Origin: Acanthaster planci
Lineage: Eukaryota; Echinodermata; Asteroidea; Valvatida; Acanthasteridae
Length of the DNA: 18,264 bases
Direction of reading: 5' to 3'
Assembly: GCF_001949145.1 (NCBI RefSeq)
Contig: NW_019091490.1
Span: 833,678-851,941, forward strand
Shown here: piece by piece, positions 8,125 to 17,163 of the stretch
How the letters are laid out: the number at the start of each line of letters is the position of its first letter
How positions within the stretch are numbered: the first letter of the stretch is position 1
Made by a program: the position numbers and the translations under genes
Notes under the pieces: generated by a model
The model's input: the letters and a program-made list of their open reading frames with translations, nothing else
Told to the model about the DNA's origin: nothing
The model's database searches: none

Positions 8125-8345
8125 AAAGGGTTTCCAGGCACAGCTACAAGAAGATTTTTTTAAGGAACAAACAGGGAGCTGTTTTGGTGACCTGTCTTGG
8201 GTGGAAAAAGTGAAGTCGGACTGGGCGGGAATCGAACCCATGCCTCTTATTCCACAATCCTGCATGCAGCCATTGAACCACTTGTGGATTTGACGGAACT
8301 GTAATGTGTTTGGCCGGCCCAAAGGGTTTCCTGGTACAATTACAC
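8125..8345 (-). repeat. tRNA-derived element flanked by diverged 24-bp direct repeats
   Basis: On the minus strand a perfect B box GGTTCGATTCC lies at 8228-8238 and an A-box-like caagtggttcaatggctg at 8267-8284; the tRNA-like body spans about 8218-8292. A short tail leads to seven A on the minus strand (T at 8155-8161). Flanking copies at 8125-8148 (aaagggtttccaggcacagc then taca) and 8321-8344 agree at 20 of 24 positions. They may be an old target-site duplication, though long for a SINE. Confidence 0.55.
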
Positions 8346-8442
8346 TCGTAACCCGGCAAGTATATGGCTATTGGCTACGTGAATATAGGTGTCAGTTTGT
8401 TGTAACCAATTCATTCTAAAACCCATCAGTCTTTACGTGGTA

Positions 8443-8530
8443 GCCATCTTGCCGGGCAGATCCTTTGTTCTACAGGGAAACCTTCTTTACGCCTACCCTG
8501 CTGAGCAAAAGCACTGACCTGCAAGATGGC
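8443..8530. repeat. 10-bp inverted repeat
   Basis: gccatcttgc (8443-8452) and gcaagatggc (8521-8530) are perfect reverse complements 68 bases apart. No further structure was recognised; chance is possible. Confidence 0.4.
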
Positions 8531-9107
8531 AGCCATGCAAACCCTTCAGGCCTCCTTGCATTCAAACTAATATTTACAGTGTTCTTTTTTTTTTTCTTTC
8601 GTCTGTTTTGTTATGATTTCTTTTTTCAGGGTTGTTGCATTTTGAACAGTCTTGGCAAGTAGAAACGGTGTGTGCGGGTAAAAAAAAAAGCCTGAAAACA
8701 GTTGAAGATGCGTTGTGCATAATGTTCATAAACATATTTTGGCTTCAAAATTATTCTGAAAAAAATCACCATAAATATATTGAGTCTATTCTAACAGTAT
8801 TATATTATTGTCTACTCTATACCATTCGTGTTGTGAATACGTATATGTTTCTATGACGATATCTTTTATCGATAACAAAACAAAATCCACTGACAATTGT
8901 GTTCATGTGAAGATGTAAATTGTATGTAAAACTGGTTGTTGTTTATATTCAAATGTTGAAATTTATTTCATTTGTTGTGGGTTGGTTTCATGTTTGAGAC
9001 TGTACTAGTTGTATTTTGGCAGCTGTTAGACTTGACATTTTATTTTCCGATTATGTGAAATAATTAGTTTTCTATCTGAAACGTCAAATCTGTCATTGTA
9101 AAAAAAA

Positions 9108-9113
9108 AATAAA
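9108..9113 (+). terminator. poly(A) signal candidate AATAAA (distal)
   Basis: AATAAA follows an A-run and precedes a T/G-rich stretch (gttgatttttgtggagaatg). It is a plausible distal 3' end for the receptor transcript. Confidence 0.4.
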
Positions 9114-9221
9114 GACAGCAAGTTGATTTTTGTGGAGAATGTTTTACAAACAGTGTATGTTTAAGAAAATCTAGCTATGAATTAACTTCAATTGTACAAA
9201 TTGATATTATAATCATGTAAT

Positions 9222-9227
9222 AATAAA
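9222..9227 (+). terminator. second distal poly(A) signal candidate AATAAA
   Basis: AATAAA in taataataaaagc is followed by agatggtttatggtt. It lies about 114 bp beyond the 9108 signal; the two may be alternative sites of one 3' end. Confidence 0.3.
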
Positions 9228-9245
9228 AGCAGATGGTTTATGGTT

Positions 9246-10835
9246 AAAACTTTTACCGTCCCAAATCCTCCAATTTCAGTATGGTTTTACGTGGTTTTAA
9301 TGTTCTGCAGTGGAATGCCCTGTTCTTTTAACTCAAAGAAAGCATTTCCGACCATTTCACTACGGGGGGGGGGAGACTCTGCCTGTCCCATTGGCAATCC
9401 TTTTGAAAACTGTCTTGCACTTATGAAAGATATTCATGATGGCATAAAGTCTTATTTTAATCTAGTGTTGGGATTTTTTAATGACACAACTGTCTCAGAA
9501 AACACCACGTACTTTCCTATAGGAAAAATCGTTTTCCAGATAGTGACTAGTCTTCACGCCTCGTGGAAGCTTTTCCCATTAAAATGTCAGATTTTCAATC
9601 CCTCTAAAAAATTCCACAGCCGAGATCATAACTAGGGTGTTGTGTAAAAAAGAGTTTCGCATACTTCCCCACACTACTGATTTCTCATTTCAGTCAACCC
9701 TTTGAAAAAAATCCTCGCTGATAGAAAGCGGACGCCTTTTTAAGGCTTGTGGCCTGGTTTTTGCTTCCTTAAAAAATTTCTTTTCATTTTGCCTCCTCCC
9801 TCATGCCCAGCGCCCTTTTCCCTTTCCTTTTTTTTTCCTGTGACTATAAGCCAGGCATCCCCTGCATGAAGTTACTATACGCAAGACTCATGCTGCATTG
9901 CGATATCGAAAATATTGACCGAACACAAGATATATGGTGGACCGACTATGGACAGACACACTGCAAACAACAAGTGGGTGCGGTGGCACGTGATACTGAG
10001 TGCACGTTGGTCGCTTTAATCCGTTTATTTTTCCGACTTTGTGTGTCATCAATAAATTAGTCTTTAAGCGTCGAGGAATCGCTGGCACACCTATACGTCA
10101 CAGTGATGACATTAATGGAGTAACAATTGATTTTGCTTTTATTATTCTACACACTTTACAAGAATAAAATTCACAGGCCTAGTCCTTGAGACCATGGATG
10201 TATGACATCCCTTCTCAATACCTGTACAAATAAATAAGTTTTATCTCAATCTGTTTTAATAGGTTTGACAGTCACTTGGAAGTTGGGAATGGCAGCGGAT
10301 CCGGAAAAGAATACGTTCTTGGTTGACCTCTCAGAAAAAATAGTGCTGTGCGAGAACGGTATGTTGGATTTTCACAAAAATGGTGTCAGAATGACCAAAA
10401 GGAGTTATTCAAAAAAATCCAGAAGGCTTCTGGAAAATATGTTAAAGGGAGGTAGATTGCCTCTCCCCTCCCCTAGCTCTTTAGGGTAAAATTCAGAAGT
10501 TCTTCAAGAAATTTCCACTCATGCAGCCAGAGTTTTCACATTTTGTTGAGTTGAGAAAGCAGGACATGGGTTACCTCCTGTTGTTTGTACATGTATCAAC
10601 TGGCTGAAGATGGACCTTTTCCAAATCAGCCGGCTTAGGCTGACAGAATTACATAAGTCCGTGGCAAATGACTGAAGCCACTTGTGGCTTTAATCATCAG
10701 GCCTTAGCAACACCTTTTGGACATCGCCGTAAAATCCACAACTCTCCTGGAGTCATGCTCAAACTAAAGTACATTTATTACAATGCATACAGACATAACT
10801 GCTCCCTTTTTGTTACTGTATTTTTACCAGGTGTT
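9246..10835. other. non-coding stretch, nothing firm
   Basis: ORFs of 131 and 85 codons near 9240-9635 and 9803-10060 lack domain, codon or splice support; the first spans a poly-G run. A 74-codon Lys-rich ORF at 10265-10489 follows local A-richness. A small aagcca/tggctt hairpin lies near 10674-10689. No gene is called. Confidence 0.5.
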
Positions 10836-10839
10836 AAAA

Positions 10840-10977
10840 GATGATAGCAGCATATTAGTCGCCTTCCTGTGGGCTCATTTTCTGGCATCACTGGCCTGAT
10901 AGAGTAAGGTGATAACAGCATGGTTGGTCCCCTGCCCGTTGGTTCATCTTCTGGCTTCACAGCCCTTGTAGAGTAAG
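10840..10977. repeat. two diverged tandem copies of a 68-69 bp unit
   Basis: Copy one (about 10840-10908) and copy two (about 10909-10977) align along their length. Shared blocks are tgata-cagcat, ttcatcttctggc versus ctcattttctggc, and tagagtaag. On the minus strand both units stay open in one frame, giving YSTRAVKPEDEPTGR and YSIRPVMPENEPTGR, 23 residues apart. Confidence 0.7.
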
Positions 10978-11087
10978 CCATCTCTTGTTTTACGTCAGTA
11001 GTATAGTCATGCTTTTGGTTGTCGCAACAATTTGTTTAAAGGTACAGTCCCCACCATTTGTCTTTTGTGGATTGTTTTCCTTTGCAG

Positions 11088-11161
11088 CAACAAAATTACT
11101 CAAAATCTAAAGAAGGGAACACAAGAACAAACCTGATGAAGATGAAGTTTCAGCTTAATAG
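11088..11161 (+). other. exon-like segment (candidate small exon)
   Basis: A strong acceptor ggattgttttcctttgcag precedes 74 bases that are open in only one frame (start QQNYSKSKEGNTRT), followed by donor-like ATAG|GTGAAT. No domain is recognised. The phase does not lead into an open frame in the next candidate exon at 12257. It could be a UTR or lncRNA exon, or chance. Confidence 0.25.
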
Positions 11162-11353
11162 GTGAATGCTCCATATTTTGAGAAAACTATTCTAGGACTT
11201 AGATTTCAGATCAAAAGTTGCTAAGTCGTGTTTTACATTGTGTCTGAATTCAGCATCTGGGAAACATTCTCATGTTCAGTCAAATGCAGCTACACCTTGA
11301 ACTGAACTGATGATATGACAGAAACTGCTAGTGTTTGAACAGGCAGACACCAG

Positions 11354-11387
11354 CAGGCACCTTCTCAAAAAATTGAGAAGGTGCCTG
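11354..11387. repeat. perfect 15-bp hairpin with 4-base loop
   Basis: caggcaccttctcaa (11354-11368) and ttgagaaggtgcctg (11373-11387) are exact reverse complements around AAAA. The stem is too short for a typical animal pre-miRNA. There is no T-run like a Pol III terminator. It may be the core of a decayed inverted-repeat element. Confidence 0.75.
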
Positions 11388-11566
11388 ATTGAAATCATTG
11401 TTTCTTCATGATGACTGTTTGCTGGAAAGGAGTTTCTCACAGAATTTAGTCCTCTATCTAAACCAAGTGTGCTTTTCAACAACAAATTTGGATACCTTTT
11501 GGATAACTGCAAATGATAGACTGTACAGTACTTTTAACCCATTTGTCCTTGTACAGGGTGCTCGCA

Positions 11567-11650
11567 GTCATTGAAAATTGTGGGGAAAAATTTGGCCCGG
11601 AAAGTCTTGGAAACTCATGGAAAATTGGTCTGAAGAAAAGTCATGGAAAT
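11567..11650 (+). repeat. degenerate GTCATGGAAA repeat cluster
   Basis: Variants of gtcatggaaa occur at about 11567, 11604, 11614 and 11640 in a G/A-rich context (gtcttggaaactcatggaaa). This looks like a fragment of an interspersed repeat built from short degenerate units. The family is unidentified. Confidence 0.4.
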
Positions 11651-12256
11651 CAAGATCGCACAAGGGTGACTTTGATTGTGGTTATGAGTGGCTATGGCAG
11701 TCTTCCTGTTTATTTTCTGTGTAGAGTGGAAAGGTCACTGATCAGAACTAGATTTTCAGATCATAGGGGACTTTGCTTGTAACGGTCGGGCCCAATTTTT
11801 CAGTGGTGCTTAGCATGCGATTTCACCCTTACAGAGGCTCTGCGTATTTCATGCATACAGTAAGCAGTATAAAGTACAGCCAAATGCATCCTAACCTTGG
11901 AGGAAAGATTTGCTTAAACTTGGTGACGTAACAACAGAAATCTCTATCTGCACGCAACCGTTAGAACAACCACCCCGAGCATCGCCATGAAATAGTGCTC
12001 AAGGTTATCACATTTTTCTGCTAAAGTTAGCGCGGTTTTTCTTTTGACTGTGTGGAAATGAAATTGGGCCCTGACCCCACCCAGCCTGTTACACCCTGCA
12101 CTCCCCAGCACTGTATGGTATTATGGATTTAACAGCGACCCACGATAAGAGTCTATGGATGTTTTGCTCATTAGGGGAAGAAATTATTATTAGAGTGTGA
12201 CTGAAAAACCTTACGTGACTTTTTTGTTGTTTTTTTTGTCATTTTCCCATGTTTAG

Positions 12257-12398
12257 ATTCGGGAAGGCCTCATAACCAGGTGAATGTACTGCCATGGCTG
12301 CCTACATCAACGTTGAGGCTGGCTAGCATCATGGTGCGAGTGGACTGACCGATGAAATCTCCAAATTGAAGAGGCAGGTTACACCATAAGTAGCACAG
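12257..12398 (+). pseudogene. exon-like segment with strong splice sites and a broken frame
   Basis: A long pyrimidine tract ending catgtttag precedes 142 bases that end in a consensus donor CACAG|GTAAGA. A Kozak-like gccATGG at 12294 opens a frame (MAAYINVEAG) that stops at 12324; the same frame then reads GLTDEISKLKRQV to another stop. A second frame is open from 12356 to the donor (NLQIEEAGYTISST) and ends in phase 1, matching the segment at 14144. So it is either a 5' UTR-type exon with a short upstream ORF, or an exon of a decayed gene with a frameshift. No known family is recognised. Confidence 0.3.
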
Positions 12399-12429
12399 GT
12401 AAGAGTCCTCTGTTTCATATCATTGGTGG

Positions 12430-12690
12430 CTTTCTGCAAGGATGAATCCGGGAAAGGGCAGAGGGGCCAATTGGGGTCATGACCAAAAAGGGAGCAAAAA
12501 TTGTTTTCATTTGAAAAAATGAAAGGATCTTTTTGGTCTATTTAATTTCCCTTCTTTTGAAAAGCAGAAATGCAGCCTAACCCCTCAAACAACTTTAAAA
12601 ATAAAAAAAATAAAAAAAAATGGTCCCCAGAATCAAGTTTGTCCCCCTTCCCTGAAAAAAAAAATGGGTCCTGGATCCACCCTTGGGTGC
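12430..12690 (-). repeat. G-run/T-run repeat fragment, minus orientation
   Basis: Read on the minus strand it starts gggtggatccaggac (complement of 12668-12682), then T-runs, a run of G and long T tracts. This resembles the layout of the repeat at 6540. On the plus strand this appears as A-runs and C-runs. It is interspersed-repeat-like, with unknown family and approximate boundaries. Confidence 0.35.
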
Positions 12691-12884
12691 TTGTGGCTAG
12701 CAGCAACCCTAACCTAGGGATGGTTGTGTGCATTGTGTCAACCAAGTAAAGATGATAGGGATGAGGTTAAACCCTTGTAACCAGGGCAAGCTAGTTGAAT
12801 GCATGCACTATACTGGAATTATTCACATTGCCCTGGCCTAAAGTTCATTTTCCTTCATGGTTCATTGCTGTTTCATGACAAATT

Positions 12885-12900
12885 ACCATTGATCAATGGT
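12885..12900. repeat. perfect 16-bp palindrome
   Basis: accattgatcaatggt equals its own reverse complement. It could be a dimeric protein-binding site. No flanking repeats were seen. Confidence 0.7.
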
Positions 12901-14109
12901 CCATATTTCCGGAGACATGGTCAACATGTTCTAGGAGCAATTTGGGTTTCATAGTTTCAATAATGAAACTCATGAAATGAAGCGTCTAATCATAGACATA
13001 AAATACCTTTAGACCAACAACAGCAGAAGCATAATTTAAGGAAAGTCTCAATGTTTAATAACCAAGAGCAAATGGCTGCCTTGTTCCCTGGGGTTTCATG
13101 ATTTCCTGTGCAGCACTGCTCTACATCAAAGAAAAGGATTGAGGGCAACTGTGGCAATTGTCCATCGAACATTATTTGGCCCTGTTGGTCTTTTCATTAA
13201 AGTTCTAACCAGGCGCAGTTCAATTTTTCTTCCTCATAATGTTGCCCATTATTACAAGCCATTAGTAGGAGCCAAGGTGCACATTAGGTGAAATTCAGAT
13301 AAATTCATGACATCCCTGTTTAGTGAATATTTTGAAAAGCAAATTTAATATAGTTTATCAAGTTTTATCAGATAGAACACTGAGAACTGTGTTTCCAAAA
13401 CATTTCCAAAAAAGTCAAAAAATTAAAATCAAATACATTATGGGGATTTGTTTAGGCTTTTTGAAAGTGAGCGATTAATATGGACAAAAATTTAAGTGTT
13501 CAGAGCTCTTATTTAAAGAAGGATCTACCTTAATTTTGACAAATATTGAACGAAAACACAAAAAGGGACCACGTTGTAAACTCTTAACAGTACTTTCAGT
13601 CACTATCCAAAATTTCTGATTTGTATCCAACTGAACAAACTTGTGCACACTGTTGAAATATTTCTGCCCACACTTTCGGTATCAATCGTTGATTTCTGTA
13701 GGAGCTGTTGGTCCATAGATATTTTAGTTTTGGGGTTCTCCCTGATTGACGTTACAGTATTACTGTAAAACATCGCCCTCACTTGTTAGGAAAGGGAAAC
13801 ACAATTTTAAGTGTTTAAAAATGTCACTTTTTGATTCACTAAACCCTAAAGGGGTGTCTGAAAAAATATTTTTGACAGAGTACAAATCACAAATGCTTTC
13901 TGAAGTAATGGGTCAGCAGTGTCAGAGGAATCCTCTTGTCATAGTTCATTTTCTAACATGAAAATGGATGAAAAGCAATAGACACGAATAGTTTTTTAAT
14001 GAAATAAAAGGTGTAAAAATAAGAAGTGAACAAGGATCTTATAAATTTTTAAGAAATGTCTCAATTTCTGGTGCTATTTAGTTCCTTTTGTGATTAATTT
14101 CTTCCCCAG
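12901..14109. other. A+T-rich intronic or intergenic stretch
   Basis: No coding-like ORF, tRNA-like element or tandem repeat was recognised. The longest ORF (13746-13961) has no domain and arises from A+T-rich sequence. If the flanking exon candidates belong together, this is their intron. A strong acceptor-like tract, gattaatttcttccccag, ends at 14109. Confidence 0.5.
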
Positions 14110-14143
14110 ACCCCTTCATATTAAAGCTGTGGGTATGCCCCAG

Positions 14144-14274
14144 GAGAAGCAGACTATGATGCTGATGAGAAGAGCGCCCTCGCCTCCTTCATCCTGGAGA
14201 GAAGGAAGATGGAGGACAAAATCCTATGGGACTTCACAGAGATGATTCGTGAGAATGTCAAGGAGAGGAAGTAA
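14144..14274 (+). CDS. candidate terminal exon of an unrecognised small protein
   Basis: From the acceptor candidate ATGCCCCAG|GAGAAG the sequence reads EADYDADEKSALASFILE, then RRKMEDKILWDFTEMIR and ENVKERK, with TAA at 14272-14274. It is charged and strongly helical, with G/C-ending codons (gcc, ctc, atc, ctg, gag, aag) like the receptor exon and unlike the flanks. The frame is closed upstream by TAA at 14122-14124, so a splice join or another start is needed. Entering in phase 1 it matches the donor at 12398. A stronger acceptor at 14109 would put the frame out. No family is recognised. It could be a real last exon or a remnant. Confidence 0.4.
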
Positions 14275-14276
14275 CT

Positions 14277-14449
14277 CAGATAGATGCCAGTCCTTGCCTC
14301 CATCACTGAGGAGGAACAGTTTCCAAGATTGCATGAGGGATCCTCATCAGAATCTTAGGCATTGATTCACAAAAAGGCAAGGAAAGGACTCAATCTTCTC
14401 AGAGATGCAGTTCCTTGCTTCCACCTTAGTGATGGAGCAAGTCTATCTG
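14277..14449. repeat. imperfect inverted repeat directly after the candidate stop codon
   Basis: The outer arms cagataga (14277-14284) and tctatctg (14442-14449) pair perfectly. The inner arms cttgcctccatcactgagg (14293-14311) and ccttagtgatggagcaag (14424-14441) pair with one bulged base and one mismatch. The right side also carries a near-direct repeat of the left (agtccttgcctcca versus agttccttgcttcca). It may be a 3' UTR hairpin or a small inverted-repeat element. Confidence 0.6.
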
Positions 14450-16040
14450 CATTTGTACACTATTCAAAGGATCATAGGTAGTGAATAATAATTTCAACAA
14501 ATGGTATTCACATCGCAAAATATGAGTCATTTAGTTTGGCTATTTTCTGGCATCAAAACAAGAAATTTCTGCTACAGACTACTGAAGTCTCACGACGCTG
14601 AAAAAAAAAACTTTGATCATCACCTTGTCCAGGTCCTTTACGGCCCTGAAAATGATGTATAAAAAACTGAGTTTGAACCAAGTAATGTGAGGGCGCTATT
14701 TATAAGTTAGATTGATGCGAGGGCACTGTTTATGGGTTAGAATGATATCAGTAAGAGGTTAGAATGAAATGGTACGAGGTCCAATATTTCAGTCACTTTA
14801 TCTCAAAATGTCCTGAAGTGAGACACATACGTGTACATCATTTTACCACAATAGGGTTTTTATAGTACTGGCCAGTCTCATTCATGTCATTGTAACCCCC
14901 CCCCAACTCTCTAAGACACACCCAGTCTCTCATCCCCTTGCCTCACAGTCATCCCATCCTTAATATACGTGCAAAGAGAGTGAAAGGTGGCCATTTTGAA
15001 GATGTGTAATACCTGAGCATTTAATGCATCACTCAAATGTTTTTTTACCCTTCCAGCTAATTGGGATCTGAAACAAGACTAACCAATTGCATTGTCTCAC
15101 ATTCTGTGGTGCTCAACCAAGCATGAACATGAGCTTCAGTGTACAATAAGTACAGTCCATGAAGTATACACCTGGCTGAAGTTTTCAAAGACAAACGTCT
15201 GATCCTTTAATTTGTTAGTGTATATTGGTATAGAGTACATTAATGCTGCTATAATGAACAGCGCAGGATCCATACACAACGTGCTTGGTGTAGCATACAT
15301 GTACCTCTCAAACTATTGCAGTTTCAGTGATACCACGGAGCTACAAAAACTGTTCCAAGATGGGGAAAAATTCCCGGCAAAATTGGGCACTATTTGCCCA
15401 AACAGAAAGAGTGCCATTTGCAGAAAAAAGAGGGTGGTATTTCCTGTGTTGAAATGTCAGTTGTTACACATACATATGTGTGTGTTCTTGTTCATGTAAA
15501 ACAGATTCTCTTGTACAGCTGTTTGTTTTGCTGTGGGCTCACAACATGGCTGCTCGTATTTCGGAGTTAATTGACATCTTAACTTTTGAATGACTGTCAT
15601 CAGTCCTAATTTCTTTTCTTTAAAGAAAATTTGTGATGTTCAGTAAACGTGCACAGAAACTTAGGAAGCCTACTGTACTTACATCCAAATTATTCATGAC
15701 TTAGAGAGGTACTCTGTAAATTGAATAGACAATTGATCAGTTTGCTTTGGAAGAAAGACTATTGTTCGCCTTTAATTTTGTTTCTTTTCATACATGTATT
15801 AATGCACATTTTAAAATATTCATGTTTACATTCAAGTTATCAAGATGCTATACATGTACTTCTGCTTTGATGCTACTTCTTTTGAGAACTAAAAGCTTGT
15901 AACTATTGAATGGTGTTCCCATTCAGGCAGCCAAAATACCAGCACTGTTTTAGTCAACTCAGTGGCTGTTCTGAAGCTCACTTTTAACAAGTTCGCCCCC
16001 CGAACAGAGATATTGACAAATGGAAGAACCACCGACATAG
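14450..16040. other. non-coding stretch, nothing firm
   Basis: No domain-bearing ORF or tRNA-like element is seen; the 95-codon ORF at 15212-15499 has no support. Short features only: TACATGTA at 15296, 15791 and 15851, a C-run at about 14897, and a small hairpin ttgggca/tgcccaa near 15385-15403. Confidence 0.5.
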
Positions 16041-16106
16041 GGCTGGATAGCTCAGTTGGTAGAGCACTGGTACGGTGTTCCAGAGGTCGCAGGTCCCACT
16101 CCAGTC
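16041..16106 (+). repeat. tRNA-like sequence (degenerate tRNA or tRNA-derived repeat)
   Basis: ggctgga (16041-16047) pairs with tccagtc (16100-16106) as a full 7-bp acceptor stem with one G-U pair. A near-perfect A box tagctcagttggtagagc lies at 16048-16065. The B box is poor (ggtcccactcc, 16092-16102), the T stem does not fold, the anticodon stem carries a mismatch and the total of 66 bases is short. It is more likely a decayed tRNA-derived element than a working tRNA. Confidence 0.6.
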
Positions 16107-16957
16107 AATTTCTTTGTTCTTTATAAGCTTTTCCTGGGGCAAAATTCTATGTGCAGTTTGTATTGTCCAAGTTGTACATCCACATTGCCAGAGAATTGCC
16201 ATTAGAAAAAAGTCTTTCACTTAAAATTATCACAAAACTGGAAGTTGTGAATTGTTGGCTCAGTACTGAAAGGTCATTACTGCAAAAATGTAATATTTGA
16301 AAACACTCTCTGAAGGGCCTTCCTTACTCTGTGAAATTTGTTTCATCTGAAAATATTACCTTGCAAAAATGCTTTGTGTGTATGTAAAATAATCACCATT
16401 TATTGCTATAACCAGTCAATTTCTATTTGCAAGTGAAATAAATGCTCATTTATTTAAATTAGCACGACATGAACAACTTGTTTGTACATGTATATCTATT
16501 TGTAAAACTGTAGTACTTTGCCACTTAACCCTTCTCCTAATCTGGACCATTTCACACTGCCAGAGTTTACGGTACATCTGTTTCCATCTTCAGATTTTAC
16601 ATTACAGCCTCCTACATGGAAGCCCTGCCAGTCTTTAAACGTATTCCAAGCTCCTTAGATAAAGTTCCCTCTTGGAGCCTTTAGTCTCAATCTTATAAGG
16701 GCTACATTAAACCCAAAAGCAATATGGCACATGAAGAAGCCATGTCCTTCATTCAACCCCATGGGATCCTCAGAGCTCTAATACTGATAGTCCCAAGCCC
16801 TAAGCCATCCACTCTACCCTTCCTATCAGCTCTCAGACTTCTAGGCCCTGGGACTTCCACCCTTGCCCATCTCCAGTACACAGTTTGGCTGAAAAATATT
16901 CTAAGTCCAAACAATGGAAGGTTTAAGATTTAGAAACGAGCACATTTTTTCAAGTAA
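16107..16957. other. non-coding stretch, nothing firm
   Basis: AATAAA occurs at 16437-16442 and TACATGTA at 16485. A slightly more C-rich part at about 16600-16890 carries a 69-codon ORF with no recognisable domain. No gene is called. Confidence 0.5.
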
Positions 16958-17050
16958 GTGCCGTGGCATAGCGGTTAAGGACACTAACTGCTATGCACAA
17001 GGGCCTGGGTTCAATTCCAGGTGGGCATGCACAATTTTGTTAAAAAACTT

Positions 17051-17082
<32 letters not shown>
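16958..17082 (+). repeat. tRNA-derived SINE-like element with 29-base poly(A) tail
   Basis: gtgcc (16958-16962) can pair with gggcat near 17023-17028. An A-box-like tggcatagcggttaagg lies near 16964-16980 and a perfect B box GGTTCAATTCC at 17008-17018. About 25 bases later a run of 29 A (17054-17082) follows, the layout of a short tRNA-headed retroposon. Within the head, gcatagc and gctatgc (16966-16972, 16990-16996) are exact inverted repeats. No target-site duplication was found. Confidence 0.65.
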
Positions 17083-17085
<3 letters not shown>

Positions 17086-17093
17086 CCTTTTCC

Positions 17094-17163
17094 GGGGACT
17101 CCGGGATTTGAACCGGGATCCCCTGGCCTGGCAGCCAGCTAGCTAACCACCAGGCCAATTGCC
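17094..17163 (-). repeat. tRNA-like sequence on the minus strand
   Basis: On the minus strand it has an A box tggcctggtggttagct (17141-17157), an anticodon-arm-like ctggc/gccag stem, and B box GGTTCAAATCC (17104-17114). The acceptor stem is only partly complementary and the T stem has one mismatch, so it is probably a tRNA pseudogene or SINE head. Its 3' side faces the poly(A)/T tract of the neighbouring plus-strand element, 11 bases away. Confidence 0.6.

Larger units (their letters stand above)
5644..9245 (+). other. probable 3' UTR / 3' flank of the receptor gene
   Basis: After the TGA stop the GC content falls sharply and no coding-like ORF follows. Poly(A) signal candidates lie at 5743, 7220, 9108 and 9222, so the UTR could be about 0.1, 1.6, or 3.5 kb long. 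The region includes a low-complexity T tract, a G-run repeat fragment, an inverted repeat, a tRNA-derived element and an AU-rich nonamer. If the TATA-like cluster near 7330 is a real promoter, the receptor UTR must end before or overlap it. Confidence 0.5.

Noticed and set aside
9240-9635. 131-codon plus-strand ORF after the distal poly(A) signal
   Set aside because: It crosses a poly-G run, has no recognisable domain and non-coding-like composition.
10265-10489. 74-codon Lys-rich ORF following a TTAATAG acceptor-like site
   Set aside because: The Lys richness follows local A-runs. There is no pyrimidine tract, donor or known domain.
16724-16933. 69-codon ORF in a slightly C-rich segment
   Set aside because: No splice sites, domain or codon pattern supports it.
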